Shown: one piece after another, positions 35,437-46,862 of the stretch
How positions within the stretch are numbered: the first letter of the stretch is position 1
Layout: each line of letters opens with the position of its first letter
NCBI RefSeq assembly: GCF_001858325.1
Contig: NZ_MBPP01000026.1
Span: 1 to 63,801, forward strand
DNA length: 63,801 nt
From: Marinobacter sp. AC-23
GTDB lineage: Bacteria; Pseudomonadota; Gammaproteobacteria; Pseudomonadales; Oleiphilaceae
Direction: 5' to 3'
The notes under the pieces: generated by a model
The model's input: the letters and a program-made list of their open reading frames with translations, nothing else
What the model was told of the DNA's origin: nothing
The model's database searches: none
Made by a program: the position numbers and the translations under genes

Positions 35437-38256
35437 ATGAGCGACTATAAGCACACTCTGAATCTGCCGGAAACCGCGTTTCCCATGCGCGGCAACCTAG
35501 CCAACCGTGAGCCTGAGATGCTCAAGCGGTGGCAGGATCTGAACGTATACGCCAATCTGCGCCAGCAGCGCGAAGGGCGTGAAAAGTTCATCCTTCACGA
35601 TGGCCCTCCCTACGCCAACGGCAGCATTCACATTGGTCATGCGGTTAACAAAATCCTGAAGGATATGATTGTTAAGTCCCGCGGTTTCATGGGCTTTGAT
35701 GCGCCGTACGTGCCGGGCTGGGATTGCCACGGCCTGCCGATTGAGCACAAGGTTGAGCAAAAAATTGGCAAGGCCGGTGGAAAAGTCGACTACAAAACCT
35801 TCCGCCAGGCTTGTCGGGATTACGCCACCAAGCAGATCGCCGGACAAAAAGCCGACTTTATCCGCCTGGGTGTGATGGGTGAGTGGGATAAGCCATACCT
35901 CACCATGGATCCAAAAGTGGAAGCGGGCATTGTGCGTGCCTTGGGTAAGATCGTCGCTAAGGGGCACTTGGTACGAGGGTACAAGCCGGTTTACTGGAGT
36001 GTGGTAGGTCAGTCCGCACTGGCAGAGGCCGAAGTGGAATATCAGGACAAGACATCCACGCAGATTGATGTGCGTTTCACAGCGGTAGATCAGGGCAAAG
36101 CCTTGGCGTTGTTTGGCACAGACAAGGGCGAAGGCGACGTGTCCGTGGTTATCTGGACCACTACGCCATGGACCATTCCTGCCAACCAGGCGGTCTCGCT
36201 CAATGCCGATCTGGATTATGCGCTGGTACAGGTGGACGCGGGCAACGGCCCTGAACGCATGATTCTGGCAGCAGCCATGGTCGAAGGTGTTATGGCACGC
36301 TGGGAAGTTACGGATTTTGAAGTGCTAGGCACCTGCCTGGGCGCAGATCTTGAGCATCTTTCGTTGCACCACCCGATCTATGACAAGCAGGTACCTGCAA
36401 TCATGGGTGATCACGTGTCTATCGATGCCGGTACCGGCGCCGTTCATACAGCGCCTGATCACGGTATGGAAGACTTTGTGGTTGGCAAGATCTACGGCAT
36501 TGGCACTCTGAACATGGTTCAGGCCGATGGTACCTACACCAACGCTACCGGTGAGTTTGCAGGCGTGCATGTCTATAAGGCAGACGATCCGGTATGTGAC
36601 GCGCTCGCCCGTGAAGGCAAGCTGGTACGCAAAGAAAAGTTCCGCCACAGCTTTCCCCATTGCTGGCGCACCAAAACACCGCTGATCTACCGCGCGACGC
36701 CGCAGTGGTTTATCAGCATGGAGAAAGAAAATCTCCGGGCGGACGCACTGGAAGCCATCAAAGGCGTGCGCTGGGTTCCCGCCTGGGGCCAAAATCGCAT
36801 TGAAGGCATGTTTCAACAGTCTCCTGACTGGTGTGTTTCACGTCAGCGCACCTGGGGCGTGCCGATCACCCTGTTTATTCACAAAGAAACTCAGGAGCTG
36901 CATCCAGATACCCAGGCTCTTATTGAAACAGTCGCCAACGCTATCGAACGCGATGGTATTGATGCTTGGTATGAGATTGATGCCCGTGAATTGTTGGGCG
37001 ACGATGCCGACCACTATGAAAAAGTTCTGGACACACTGGATGTATGGTTCGATTCCGGTGTGACCCACGAATCTGTGTTGCGCGTGCGCCCAGAGCTGGG
37101 CCAGTTCCCGGCTGACTTGTACCTGGAGGGTTCGGACCAGCACCGCGGCTGGTTCCAGTCGTCGTTGAAAACCTCAATCGCCATGAACGGCGTTGCGCCA
37201 TACCGCCAGGTGCTCACTCACGGTTTTACCGTGGATGGCAAAGGCCTCAAGATGTCCAAATCTTTGGGCAATGTTATCGCGCCTCAGGAAGTGATGAACG
37301 AACTGGGTGCCGACATTCTCCGTTTGTGGGTTTCAGCAACGGATTACAGCGGCGAGATGACGGTGTCCAAAGACATCCTGCGGCAAACCGCAGACGGCTA
37401 CCGCCGTATTCGCAACACCTCGCGTTTCTTGCTGAGCAACCTTACCGGCTTTGATCCAAAGCAGCATATGGTGGCTCCGGACGACATGATTGCACTGGAT
37501 CGCTGGATGGTAGATCGTGCCTTGCAGTTGCAGAGCGAACTGCATGACGACTATGAGAACTACGACTTCCTGCGAATTTACCAGAAAGTGTACAGCTTCT
37601 GTGAAGCCACGCTTGGTGGCTTCTATCTCGACATCATCAAGGATCGCCAGTACACCACCCAGGCTGATAGCGTGGCGCGCCGCTCCTGCCAGACAGCGCT
37701 GTATCACGTAGCCGAGGCACTTGTGCGCTGGATTGCACCGATTCTGAGTTTCACCGCAGATGAAATTTGGCAGCACTTGCCCGGAGAGCACGGGGATACC
37801 GTGTTTTACGAAACCTGGTACCAGGGTTTGGCAGAACTACCAGAAAGCGTTGAGCTAGGTCGCGAATACTGGCGCCGGATTTACAGCGTGAAAGAAGCTG
37901 TAAACAAGCGCCTGGAAGAGTCCCGTGTGCGTGGTGAAATCAAAGGTTCGCTAAGTGCCGAAGTGACGCTCTACTGTGGGGGTGATTTGGCCGCCGATTT
38001 AGAGAAACTTGGCGAAGAGCTCCGTTTTGTGCTGATTACTTCCGAAGCAACGGTGAAGCCATTATCAGAAGCCGGCAGTGCCGAAATGACCAGCTACGAA
38101 GGTTTACGCGTATTGGTCAGCCCTGCAGCTAACACCAAGTGCGAGCGCTGCTGGCACCATCGGGAAGATGTGGGCACTCACGCTGGGCACGAGGATCTGT
38201 GCGGCCGCTGTGTAACCAACGTGGAAGGGGCGGGCGAAACCCGGTCCTTTGCTTAA
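35437..38256 (+). CDS. ileS: Isoleucyl-tRNA synthetase
   Basis: A 939-aa class I synthetase. HIGH is at 65-68, the CP1 editing domain spans about 180-400, KMSKS is near 605 (LKMSKSLGN), and the C-terminal zinc ribbon uses CERCWHH and CGRCV near 900-922. Length is normal for the family. Its TAA overlaps the lspA start (TAATG), so the two are coupled. Confidence 0.98.
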   Translation: MSDYKHTLNLPETAFPMRGNLANREPEMLKRWQDLNVYANLRQQREGREKFILHDGPPYANGSIHIGHAVNKILKDMIVKSRGFMGFDAPYVPGWDCHGLPIEHKVEQKIGKAGGKVDYKTFRQACRDYATKQIAGQKADFIRLGVMGEWDKPYLTMDPKVEAGIVRALGKIVAKGHLVRGYKPVYWSVVGQSALAEAEVEYQDKTSTQIDVRFTAVDQGKALALFGTDKGEGDVSVVIWTTTPWTIPANQAVSLNADLDYALVQVDAGNGPERMILAAAMVEGVMARWEVTDFEVLGTCLGADLEHLSLHHPIYDKQVPAIMGDHVSIDAGTGAVHTAPDHGMEDFVVGKIYGIGTLNMVQADGTYTNATGEFAGVHVYKADDPVCDALAREGKLVRKEKFRHSFPHCWRTKTPLIYRATPQWFISMEKENLRADALEAIKGVRWVPAWGQNRIEGMFQQSPDWCVSRQRTWGVPITLFIHKETQELHPDTQALIETVANAIERDGIDAWYEIDARELLGDDADHYEKVLDTLDVWFDSGVTHESVLRVRPELGQFPADLYLEGSDQHRGWFQSSLKTSIAMNGVAPYRQVLTHGFTVDGKGLKMSKSLGNVIAPQEVMNELGADILRLWVSATDYSGEMTVSKDILRQTADGYRRIRNTSRFLLSNLTGFDPKQHMVAPDDMIALDRWMVDRALQLQSELHDDYENYDFLRIYQKVYSFCEATLGGFYLDIIKDRQYTTQADSVARRSCQTALYHVAEALVRWIAPILSFTADEIWQHLPGEHGDTVFYETWYQGLAELPESVELGREYWRRIYSVKEAVNKRLEESRVRGEIKGSLSAEVTLYCGGDLAADLEKLGEELRFVLITSEATVKPLSEAGSAEMTSYEGLRVLVSPAANTKCERCWHHREDVGTHAGHEDLCGRCVTNVEGAGETRSFA

Positions 38257-38783
38257 TGGATGCAGCAATAATGCGTGAGAAAATAACCGGAACCCAGCTG
38301 AAGTGGCTCTGGCTGGCTGCACTGGTCGTTGTAATCGATCTGGGTACCAAGGCTATGGCTACGGCCATGCTGACTTATGGCGACCCAGTGCCGGTTATCC
38401 CCATGTTTAACCTGACGCTGTTGCACAACACTGGCGCAGCATTCAGCTTTCTTGCGGGTGCGGCCGGCTGGCAGCGCTGGTTTTTCGTGACACTGGCGTT
38501 GGTGGTCAGTGTGGTACTGGTTGGCTGGCTGAGAAACTTGCAGCGCCATGAAACCTGGTCGGCCATTGCTATTGTTCTGATTTTAGGCGGTGCCCTTGGC
38601 AACGTGTACGACCGGGTTGTGCACGGTTATGTTGTCGACTTCCTGCATTTCTATTGGCAAGACTGGCACTTTCCCGCATTTAATCTGGCCGACACAGCCA
38701 TTACCATAGGCGCAGCCATGATGATTCTTGATATGTTCCGCAAGCCTACTGATTCTGGTACGCCTGCGAACGGGAGCGAATAA
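38256..38783 (+). CDS. lspA: Housekeeping prolipoprotein signal peptidase II
   Basis: A 175-aa membrane peptidase from the ATG at 38256 overlapping the ileS stop; a start at 38271 ([12 protein letters not shown]) is also possible. The motifs [23 protein letters not shown]...VVDFLHFYW and FNLADTAI hold the two catalytic aspartates. It releases signal peptides from all lipidated prolipoproteins. It differs clearly from the accessory copy at 3237. Confidence 0.97.
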   Translation: MDAAIMREKITGTQLKWLWLAALVVVIDLGTKAMATAMLTYGDPVPVIPMFNLTLLHNTGAAFSFLAGAAGWQRWFFVTLALVVSVVLVGWLRNLQRHETWSAIAIVLILGGALGNVYDRVVHGYVVDFLHFYWQDWHFPAFNLADTAITIGAAMMILDMFRKPTDSGTPANGSE

Positions 38784-38787
38784 GTCC

Positions 38788-39240
38788 ATGAAAGAACTGC
38801 CTGTAGATAAGGGGACGCGTGTAACCCTGCATTTTGCGTTGAAGTTTGAAAACGGCGACGTGGTTGATACTACCTTCGACAAAGACGCAGCAACGCTGGA
38901 AGTTGGCGATGAAAGCCTGCCGGAGAACTTTGAAGCCTACTTGATGGGTATGAAAGCCGGCGACAAGGCGAGCTATCAGGTGCCGCCTGAAAAAGCCTTT
39001 GGCCAACACAATCCAAACAACCTGCAAACCTTCAAGCGACACGAATTCAGTGCCGATATGGTGCTGGAGCCGGGTGTGATGATCTCTTTTGCAGATGCGC
39101 GCCAGCAAGAGTTACCAGGCATGGTGAGCCGTGTGGAAGGTGATGAGGTGGAGGTTGACTTCAATCATCCGCTGTCTGGACGTACACTGACATTTGACGT
39201 AGAAATTGTTGACGTAGAACCGGCAGGGCAGACGCACTGA
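38788..39240 (+). CDS. fkpB: FKBP-type peptidyl-prolyl isomerase, SlpA type
   Basis: A 150-aa cytoplasmic isomerase/chaperone from the ATG at 38788 ([20 protein letters not shown]). The FKBP core carries the insert-in-flap seen in SlpA ([20 protein letters not shown]), and ends [20 protein letters not shown]. The position between lspA and ispH is conserved in proteobacteria. The longer open frame upstream to 38728 is inside lspA. Confidence 0.95.
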   Translation: MKELPVDKGTRVTLHFALKFENGDVVDTTFDKDAATLEVGDESLPENFEAYLMGMKAGDKASYQVPPEKAFGQHNPNNLQTFKRHEFSADMVLEPGVMISFADARQQELPGMVSRVEGDEVEVDFNHPLSGRTLTFDVEIVDVEPAGQTH

Positions 39241-39242
39241 CT

Positions 39243-40196
39243 ATGCAAATCAGACTGGCAAACCCCCGTGGATTTTGTGCAGGCGTAGATCGCGCCATCG
39301 AGATTGTAAATCGCGCTCTGGATGTATTCGGTGCGCCGATATACGTGCGCCACGAAGTTGTGCATAACAAGTTTGTTGTGGACAACCTTCGCAATCGCGG
39401 CGCTGTTTTCGTGGACGAACTGGATGAAGTGCCAGACGACAAGCTGGTTATCTTCAGCGCCCACGGTGTTTCCCAGGCGGTACAGGACGAAGCAGCCCGC
39501 CGTGGCCTCAAAGTGTTCGACGCCACATGCCCGCTGGTCACCAAAGTGCACCTGGAAGTTATGCGTTACAGCCGCGATGGCCGCGAATGCGTGCTTATTG
39601 GCCACCAGGGCCACCCAGAAGTGGAAGGCACCATGGGCCAGTACGATCACAGCACTGGCGGCAATATTTACCTGGTTGAAAACGAGGCAGACGTTTCACG
39701 GCTGGAAGTAAACGACCCGGCCCATGTCTCCTACGTTACCCAAACCACGCTCTCCATGGACGACACCGCCCGCGTGATCGACGCACTGCGTGAGCGATTC
39801 CCCGAAATAGAAGGCCCACGTAAAGACGACATCTGCTACGCCACCCAGAACCGCCAGGATGCCGTAAAACAACTGGCCGGCGACTGTGACCTGATGTTGG
39901 TTGTGGGTTCCCCGAATAGCTCCAACTCCAACCGCCTGCGCGAACTTGCAGAGCGCATGGGTACGCCTGCCTACCTGATCGACGAAGCCTCCCAGATTGA
40001 TCCGCAATGGCTGGAAGGTAAAGAATCGGTTGGCGTAACCGCGGGTGCTTCTGCCCCGGAAGTGTTGGTTAATGACGTGATTGCCCGCCTGCGAGATCTT
40101 GGGGGCAATGTGCCTGAGGAAATTGCAGGGCGTGAGGAGAATATTGTGTTCTCTATGCCTAAGGAATTGCGGATAGAGGCTGTTGAGGTTCAATGA
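39243..40196 (+). CDS. ispH: 4-hydroxy-3-methylbut-2-enyl diphosphate reductase
   Basis: A 317-aa iron-sulfur enzyme, the last step of the MEP isoprenoid pathway, producing IPP and DMAPP. Three conserved cysteines ligate the [4Fe-4S] cluster: Cys12 ([10 protein letters not shown]), the Cys of DATCPLV, and that of [22 protein letters not shown] and VTAGASAPE follow. It starts 2 bases after the fkpB stop and ends the ileS operon. Confidence 0.97.
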   Translation: MQIRLANPRGFCAGVDRAIEIVNRALDVFGAPIYVRHEVVHNKFVVDNLRNRGAVFVDELDEVPDDKLVIFSAHGVSQAVQDEAARRGLKVFDATCPLVTKVHLEVMRYSRDGRECVLIGHQGHPEVEGTMGQYDHSTGGNIYLVENEADVSRLEVNDPAHVSYVTQTTLSMDDTARVIDALRERFPEIEGPRKDDICYATQNRQDAVKQLAGDCDLMLVVGSPNSSNSNRLRELAERMGTPAYLIDEASQIDPQWLEGKESVGVTAGASAPEVLVNDVIARLRDLGGNVPEEIAGREENIVFSMPKELRIEAVEVQ

Positions 40197-40220
40197 CCTC
40201 TGCCTCTTAGGCTCTGGTTT

Positions 40221-40260
40221 GCAATAAAAAAGCGTGATTTCGATCACGCTTTTTTATTGC
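40221..40260 (+). terminator. Bidirectional terminator after ispH
   Basis: A perfect palindrome GCAATAAAAAAGCGTGAT-TTCG-ATCACGCTTTTTTATTGC. The GC core AGCGTGATxxxxATCACGCT is followed by a T-run on both strands. It closes the ileS-ispH operon before the pilin cluster. Confidence 0.9.
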
Positions 40261-40365
40261 AAAAATGCCACTCGTCACTCGTTACTCACCGTTTGTCGTT
40301 TCCTGGTATTTATTCACATGAGAGTTTTGTAATCTGAAATTGAAATTATCAGAGGTTCTGGTTTT

Positions 40366-40947
40366 ATGCGTGTCCGGATAAGTAGTGGTTTTACGCTGAT
40401 TGAACTAATGGTCACTCTTGCTGTGGTTGGAATTGTTGCGACCATAGCGGTGCCAGCGATGAGCGATATGGTCACCCGTAGCCGCACAACTGCAGCCTTT
40501 AATGAGCTTCAGGGTTTGGTCGGGTATGCGCGAAGCGAGTCGGCCAAGTCGCCAGGGGAGCCTGTCTTGCTGTGTTCATCCAATAATGGCACGAGCTGTA
40601 CGGGCCAAGCTGACTGGAATGTTGGGTGGCTGGTCGCTCGTGATGTCAACGGTAATGGAAGTGTTGATTCCGGCGAGGCAGTGCTGAAAGTTGTCGGAGC
40701 TATGCCTGCCGGGATAAACCTAAAAGTGAAGGCTGGAGCTAGCACCAATTTTAACACCGCATCTATATCTTTGGCTCGAAACGGCGCGCCAGCAGCCGGT
40801 AACCAAATAACATTCAAACTATGCGATGCCTTCGGTGCAAGCGAAGCTAGGGGCGTGATTCTATCTGTATCTGGGCAAGCCCGGGCCGCTGCACGTGACA
40901 ATAACGGAAACCGCGAAGATCATAATAACGTCGACTTTCAGTGTTGA
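40366..40947 (+). CDS. Type IV minor pilin, FimT/GspH family (FimU position)
   Basis: A 193-aa prepilin. The short leader ends in [20 protein letters not shown], the PilD cleavage and membrane-helix motif with Glu5. The C-terminal GspH domain (LLCSSNNGTSC...DWNVGWLV) has the paired cysteines of minor pilins. Position first in the fimU-pilV-pilW-pilX-pilY1-pilE type cluster suggests the FimU role: part of the complex that primes pilus assembly. No sigma-54 site was found upstream. Confidence 0.9.
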   Translation: MRVRISSGFTLIELMVTLAVVGIVATIAVPAMSDMVTRSRTTAAFNELQGLVGYARSESAKSPGEPVLLCSSNNGTSCTGQADWNVGWLVARDVNGNGSVDSGEAVLKVVGAMPAGINLKVKAGASTNFNTASISLARNGAPAAGNQITFKLCDAFGASEARGVILSVSGQARAAARDNNGNREDHNNVDFQC

Positions 40948-40969
40948 TTCAGGATCCAGGAATAAATTC

Positions 40970-41503
40970 ATGAATAACGACAAAGCACAAATAATGGAAC
41001 CTCCGGGCCGACAAAGCGGTATGACATTGATAGAGATTCTGGTCACCGTGATCGTTCTCTCTATTGGTCTTCTGGGAATGGCCAGCCTTACAGTGGGCAG
41101 CCTTAAGAATAATCAGGGCGCTTTTTTGCGTACCCAGGCGACTATCCTTGCTTACGACATGGCTGACCGAATGAGATCAAACACCGCTGAAGCTATTAGC
41201 GGAAGTTACGACAATGCCTCAACCACCAGCGCCCCAAGTGCGCCAACTTGTGGTGCCAAAGGTTGCACCGGGGCAGAAAGAGTGGCAGCTGATATTCAGG
41301 CGTGGAAGCAACAGATAGAAGGAGCTAGTGGGAATATGGCGATGTTACCCGGAGGCGAGGGGGCTATATCCGGCGGCGGTGGCCCAACAAACGCAGGGAA
41401 TACGTTTGCGATTACAATTACTTGGAAGGAAGATCGCTGGAATGAGACCAAGGGGACTATGTCGACAGAAGACCAGCAAACCGTTGTTGAGTTTACATTA
41501 TGA
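40970..41503 (+). CDS. pilV: Type IV pilus modification protein PilV
   Basis: A 177-aa minor pilin from the ATG at 40970 (MNNDKAQIMEPPGRQSG). The leader ends G-MTLIEILVTVIVLSIGLLGM, typical of PilV, followed by TILAYDMADRMRSN, its usual second signature. Cys residues in PTCGAKGC probably form a disulfide. It overlaps pilW by 4 bases (ATGA). Confidence 0.9.
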   Translation: MNNDKAQIMEPPGRQSGMTLIEILVTVIVLSIGLLGMASLTVGSLKNNQGAFLRTQATILAYDMADRMRSNTAEAISGSYDNASTTSAPSAPTCGAKGCTGAERVAADIQAWKQQIEGASGNMAMLPGGEGAISGGGGPTNAGNTFAITITWKEDRWNETKGTMSTEDQQTVVEFTL

Positions 41504-42762
41504 GTGATTCTAAACGTGATGACTTAGCTGTCTTGAAAACACCGATCGCGGTTCAGTCAGGTCTTTCACTGGTTGAACTCATGATTGCGCTCGCCCTGAG
41601 TGTTACTCTCATACTCGGTATATTTACCGTTTATATGGATTCATCAAGAACAACGAGGGTCGGGGAGGCTTTAGCTCGAGTTCAGGAGTCGGGGCGTATT
41701 GGTTTAGAGATTATGTCCCAGGAAGTCCGGATGGCTGGTTATCAAGGTTGCTCCGATAGTTACACCGTTCCGGTTCGTGTCATTGCAAACAATCCACCGC
41801 CATCACTTACGCCCGTATCCGGCGAGGATAGCGTATATCTATATAATTCGGGGTTGATGGGGTGGCAGGTAACGGCAGCAACTCAGTCAAGCTGGGATAG
41901 CGGAACAGACTTCGAAGATCTTGGCATTATTGAAGACGATGCGCTGCCCGGTAGCGATGTGTTGATGGTTCAGCGTGCAAGGTTGCTTAGTGCGACAATT
42001 GCGAGCGATATGGCTCGCGCAGATGTTCCGGTACCAATCGCCGATCCTGAGGGGCTTTTTGGGTCAAGTGCGGCGTTTAGCTCGGGCTCTTTGCTAATGG
42101 TTGCTGGCTGCGAATCTGCAGATGTTTTTCGGATAACCAATAACCCCTCTGGCTCGGTGGCGCACGCAGCGTCAGCAAATAGCAGCGACCGGTTATCTTC
42201 GGCCTATACAGCCGATGAGGATGCAGAAATTTATTCGCTTGAGAGTACCGTTTTTTTCGTTGCTGATACCGGCCGAGAAGATGATCAAGGCAACAGTATC
42301 TCTGCGCTTTACCGAGCCAAAAACAGCTTTCCCAACAGTACAACGCCAAGCTTTCAGCGCGAGGAACTTGTTGAGGGCGTAGAAGCGTTAAAGGTTCATT
42401 ACGGTCTTAGAACGGACGCGAGTAGCAACACCATTAACTACGTTGACGCATCGGGCGTAACTGCCGATGACTGGAAAGATGTTGTGACTGTTCGTGTTGG
42501 CATGTTGGTAAGTGCTGCGGGTAACGCCTTACAACAGGATGACAGCCAGACATACGAGCTGCCAGGCATGGTGTTTGTCGCCGACAATCCAGCCGCAGGG
42601 CAGCAGGCGCATGCGGCAGACAGGCGTTTACGCAAGGCCTTTGTCAGTACATTAGATATCAGAAATCGACAGTGCGGCGAATTCAAACAGTTCGGGACAA
42701 CTGATCAGTGGGAGTGGGCAACTGCAGACAATAATGGTGGAGATGGTGACCCATGCAACTAA
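41500..42762 (+). CDS. pilW: Type IV pilus assembly protein PilW
   Basis: A 420-aa minor pilin. Prepilin motif: QSG-LSLVELMIALALSVTLIL, after which IMSQEVRMAGYQGC is the standard PilW marker. A large C-terminal domain follows, with a final C-x..C pair (QCGEF, DPCN). It overlaps pilV at the start and pilX by 10 bases at the end. Confidence 0.88.
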   Translation: MSDSKRDDLAVLKTPIAVQSGLSLVELMIALALSVTLILGIFTVYMDSSRTTRVGEALARVQESGRIGLEIMSQEVRMAGYQGCSDSYTVPVRVIANNPPPSLTPVSGEDSVYLYNSGLMGWQVTAATQSSWDSGTDFEDLGIIEDDALPGSDVLMVQRARLLSATIASDMARADVPVPIADPEGLFGSSAAFSSGSLLMVAGCESADVFRITNNPSGSVAHAASANSSDRLSSAYTADEDAEIYSLESTVFFVADTGREDDQGNSISALYRAKNSFPNSTTPSFQREELVEGVEALKVHYGLRTDASSNTINYVDASGVTADDWKDVVTVRVGMLVSAAGNALQQDDSQTYELPGMVFVADNPAAGQQAHAADRRLRKAFVSTLDIRNRQCGEFKQFGTTDQWEWATADNNGGDGDPCN

Positions 42763-43283
42763 TAAATAGAGAAATGAAGCCCGGTTTAATGCGTTTTTCA
42801 GATTCTCCAAGAATGAAAAGGGGGCAGCGCGGCGCTGCACTGATTATCAGCTTGGTTATATTACTGGTTATAACCGTTATCGGGCTGACCAGTATGAAAA
42901 CATCAATTCTTCAGGAACGGATGTCGGCCAACGCGCAAAACGCACGACAGGCTTTTTTGGCGGCGGAAGCGGCGAGTCAAGACCTTTTTAGGAAGCTAGA
43001 GCCGATGAACTCCAGCTCGACTGAATGGAAGCGAGCTTTGGATGCGCTAGATGCTGGTATACGAGTTGCCACCACACCCGTGGCATATGGTGGAGCAGGG
43101 TCGGGCAAAGCAGCTACTGCCGAGCTACGATATCTCGGCGAAGCGAATCTGGTTGAGGGGCACTCATTTGGAGAAGATATAGAAACGTTTCGCCAGCGCT
43201 ATGAACTTATTGGGGATGCGACAGTTACAGGTACAGGAGCCCGAAGCAATGTGGTTCGTGGCGTGAGCGTTGTTTTTTATTGA
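42753..43283 (+). CDS. pilX: Type IV pilus minor pilin PilX
   Basis: A 176-aa protein. After an N-terminal MKRGQRGAALIISLVILLVI the usual PilX hydrophobic start, it reads TSMKTSILQERMSANAQNAR then AFLAAEAASQD, the PilX_N signature. The start at 42753 overlaps pilW; an internal ATG at 42774 gives 169 aa. PilX promotes filament-filament contact and works with PilY1, which follows. Confidence 0.88.
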   Translation: MQLINREMKPGLMRFSDSPRMKRGQRGAALIISLVILLVITVIGLTSMKTSILQERMSANAQNARQAFLAAEAASQDLFRKLEPMNSSSTEWKRALDALDAGIRVATTPVAYGGAGSGKAATAELRYLGEANLVEGHSFGEDIETFRQRYELIGDATVTGTGARSNVVRGVSVVFY

Positions 43284-43330
43284 GACTCAGGTCTGCTTCA
43301 ACAAGGCCGTATTAGTTAGAGGCGTAACAA

Positions 43331-43702
43331 ATGAAAATATCCAACTTAGTGTTTTTCTCCGTAATTCTTGGTCTTGGGCAGATCGCACAGGCTCAGCAGC
43401 CTGAATTTTACAATGGCGAGATCGTTACTATTGAAGATGGCATAGAGGCTCACCGCGTTTACCCCGTAGCGACTTCCGATAATAAGGTCATAGAAGTTAG
43501 AGTTTCTGAATGTGAGGGGTGTTTATTTGACACATATACTCCAGCAAAATCTATTGAGTTTTTTGTTGGAGAAAAGGCGGTTGAGGTGGCAGTAGCGACT
43601 AAAGTTTCTTCCAAATATTCTGCTGTAGTATTAATCGATCATGTGACCCGAAAGGTCAATTCAGTATATTACAATAGCCGGGTTGTTGGAGGTGAGATGT
43701 GA
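43331..43702 (+). CDS. Small exported protein between pilX and pilY1, unrecognised
   Basis: A 123-aa protein with a clear signal peptide (MKISNLVFFSVILGLGQIAQ, cleavage near AQA-QQ). The mature ~100 residues include a CEGC pair and otherwise beta-prone sequence (KVIEVRVSECEGCLFD, SAVVLIDHVTRKVNSVYY). It overlaps pilY1 by 4 bases, so it is translationally coupled to it. In Pseudomonas the small partner PilY2 lies after pilY1; this could be a relocated analogue, but I recognise no similarity. It is AT-richer than its neighbours, like the start of pilY1. Confidence 0.6.
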   Translation: MKISNLVFFSVILGLGQIAQAQQPEFYNGEIVTIEDGIEAHRVYPVATSDNKVIEVRVSECEGCLFDTYTPAKSIEFFVGEKAVEVAVATKVSSKYSAVVLIDHVTRKVNSVYYNSRVVGGEM

Positions 43703-46700
43703 GGTTTTTTAAAAGTAAATACGTGCACTTTTTCGCGTCTCTTTTTCTCTCGTTGTCGGCATCATTTTCTTGGGCTGACGATACCGAAATATTTTTCAAT
43801 ATTGAATCGCAAACCAGTATTAGGCCAAACATTTTGTTCATTCTCGATAATTCTGGGAGTATGAGAAGCAAAATGGACGTAGTGATTCCCAAAGACGGCG
43901 TCTACAATCCGAATAAGGATTACAGTGGTCGTTTTTCAAAAAGTCATGTTTATTATAAGCAAGATGGTGATTGGTATGAGGTTAGACGCTCGGTAATCCG
44001 GTGCAGTGACCTATTAAATAGAATTGATCAGGTTGGTGAGCTCAAAAGCTATAGAATGGCCTACTATTATAGAAATAAATGGAATAGCTTTGATGAGGAT
44101 GACGTTAATAATAGTACTACTGACTGCCAAGCGGATGGAGATACCAATCTTAACTGGGGTTTGTTTGATCTTCGAGACTATTTTTCTGCCAATTATCTCA
44201 ACTGGGAGAACTCTGGTACCGAAACCGTCAGAATGACTCGCATGGAAATTATGCAGGGTGTCGCCCGAAATCTTGCAGATACTGTTACCGGCGTAAATAT
44301 AGGCTTGATGACCTTTAACCTGAACCAGGCATCCGAAGGTGGGCGGGTTCTAAATAACGTGAGGGATGTTAAGACCAATGCAGATGATTTTAAAGATGAA
44401 GTGGATGCACTGTATCCATCCACAAATACGCCGTTATCAGAAACTTTGTTTGGTGCGATGCGATATTATCAAGGTGGAAAGCCATTTCTAGATAAAAATC
44501 CTAGGGGTGAGACAATTTCAAATGGTAAATATATATCGCCTATAGAACTTGAATGCCAGTCTAATAACATCATTCTCTTGACAGACGGTGAGCCAACAGC
44601 AGATACGAATCATAATGGTGAAATGGGGAGAGAAATCGGTACATCTTGTTCCGGGAACTGCCTCGATGAGATTGCCGGGTATATGAAGAATAATGATATG
44701 TCCGCCGCTTATGCCGGTGACCAAACTGTGACTACATATACAGTTGGGTTTGATATTAATGACTCTCTACTCGGGAAGGCTGCAACAGCTGGGGGAGGGA
44801 AATACTATCAAGCGAATGATGCGGTTCAATTGGCAGGAGCGTTCGACGATATTGTTAGAAGTGTTCTTGAAACCAGTAGTACGTTCGTTGCACCTGGTGT
44901 TGCGGTTAACTCATTTAATCGCCTGAATCATTTTGATGCGCTGTATTACTCTGTTTTCGAACCCGATACCCGACCCCTCTGGGAAGGAAACCTGAAGCGT
45001 TACAAGATTTCCAACGATGGGGAAATTGTGGATGCCAACGGCAACCAGGCAATAGATTCAGCAACAGGTTTTTTTAAGGATGGGGCACAAAGTTGGTGGG
45101 CGCTGGCGCCAGACGGGAAAGCCGTAACGGCCGGAGGAGTTCGTTCAAAACTGCCTGGCGCAACGAATAACAGAAAGGTCTACACCTGGATCAAGGGAAA
45201 AAACCTGACAGCCGACGACAATCTTATTGCCACCTCCAACACTGATTCACTAACGAAAGCGCTTCTAGGCAATAGCAGTATGAGTGATGCTGAGCAGAAG
45301 GAGTTGATACGCTGGATTCGTGGTGAGGATGTCATGGATGAGAACGGTAATGGCCAGACCAACGATGCCCGTAAGTTTGTCTCGGATCCCTTGCATTCGG
45401 AGCCGAAACTGATTGTTTACGGTGGCACCGAGGCCAGCCCGGATACGGCCGTGTTTTTTGGCGATAACCAAGGTTATCTCCATGCAATTAATGGTGAAAC
45501 CGGCGAGTCCTATTTCGCATTTATGCCGGCTGAGTTACTGAAGAACCAAAAAACTTTTATGCAGAACAGCGACACGGTAGCGGATCGGATCTACGGCATG
45601 GACGGATCTGTAGTCAGTTGGATAAAAAATCCGAACGGAGATGTTAAAGCGGCTGACGGTGATCATGTATACCTTTATACCGGCATGCGCCGGGGTGGTC
45701 GCAGTTACTATGCATTAGACGCCACCGACAGGTCAGCGCCAAAGGCCCTGTGGGACATATCCGGAGGTACAGGGGAATTTGCGGAGTTGGGCCAGAGCTG
45801 GTCTACACCAGTCAAGAGCAAGATAAATATCGACGGGGATGTTAAGGATGTTCTGTTTTTTGCCGGAGGGTACGATGCGAATCAGGATAACGCGACTACC
45901 CGGACTGAGGATACTATGGGGCGCGCCTTGTACATCGTAGATGCTGAGACCGGCAAACGGCTTTGGTGGGCAGGCCCAAAAGGTTCAAATGCTAATCTAA
46001 AGCTTGGTGAGATGAAGTACAGCATGCCCGCATCCCCCAAAGTCCTTGATATAGATGGTGACGGTCTTGCAGACCAAGTTTATATCGGGGATATGGGGGG
46101 GCAAATTTGGCGTTTCGATATGAATAATGGCAGCTCTGCAGGTAGTCTGGCCTACGGTGGACGCATTGCAGATTTTGCAGGCGATAATGAGGCGAGTGCC
46201 CGACGCTTTTACCATACCCCTGATCTCTCGATCAGCCGATATTGGGGAAAGCGTTATCTGAGCCTAATGATTGGATCGGGCTACCAGGCACACCCCTTGA
46301 ATAAGGTGATCAAAGATCGGGCATATATGCTTCGAATCCCGGCACTGTTTGGGGCGCCAGTTGATCCGAGCTCAGGTGATGTGGCCTATGCCACTCTTAC
46401 AGAGAGCGATCTGTTTGATACCACAGACAATAAAATCGGGCAGGGCACCGATGCGGAGAAACTTGCTGCCGAGGAAAGCCTGGCTGAGGCCAGTGGCTGG
46501 ATGATCGAGCTTGAGAATACGGGAGAAAAAATATTGTCATCAAGCATTGTGGTGGGTGGAACAGCTACATTTACAACGTACGAACCGCTGCAGCACTATC
46601 TGCGTGTGCGCCGTCGACGGGCCGTTCACGCCTTTATTCGGTGGTACTCCGTGATGGCAAGCCTGCTCGGAATCGCGACGATGTTGATCCTGATTCAGAA

Positions 46701-46862
46701 CCGACCAAGGACGACCGCGATCAGGATGTAGAAGTCCCAGGCTTCCCTGCGCCTAAACTGCTAAGAACTGAAGAGGGGGCGTTCATTTGTGTGGGTACTA
46801 GCTGTGAGCCGGTAGAGGACAGCAGCACCTTTACTCAAACATTCTGGAGGGAAGCTGAGTGA
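43699..46862 (+). CDS. pilY1: Type IV pilus tip adhesin/assembly protein PilY1 (one-base frameshift)
   Basis: About 1,054 aa. A signal peptide ends near Ala26, then a von Willebrand A-type domain with [13 protein letters not shown] (MIDAS, Asp50). The C-terminal beta-propeller carries [31 protein letters not shown] and a calcium loop [10 protein letters not shown] near 780. PilY1 sits at the pilus tip and affects retraction, adhesion and surface sensing. The raw frame ends at 46731. Restoring one G near 46584 (GAA-CCG-GCT) continues to 46862, where the stop overlaps the pilE GTG. The first ~400 codons are noticeably AT-richer than the rest. Confidence 0.9.
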
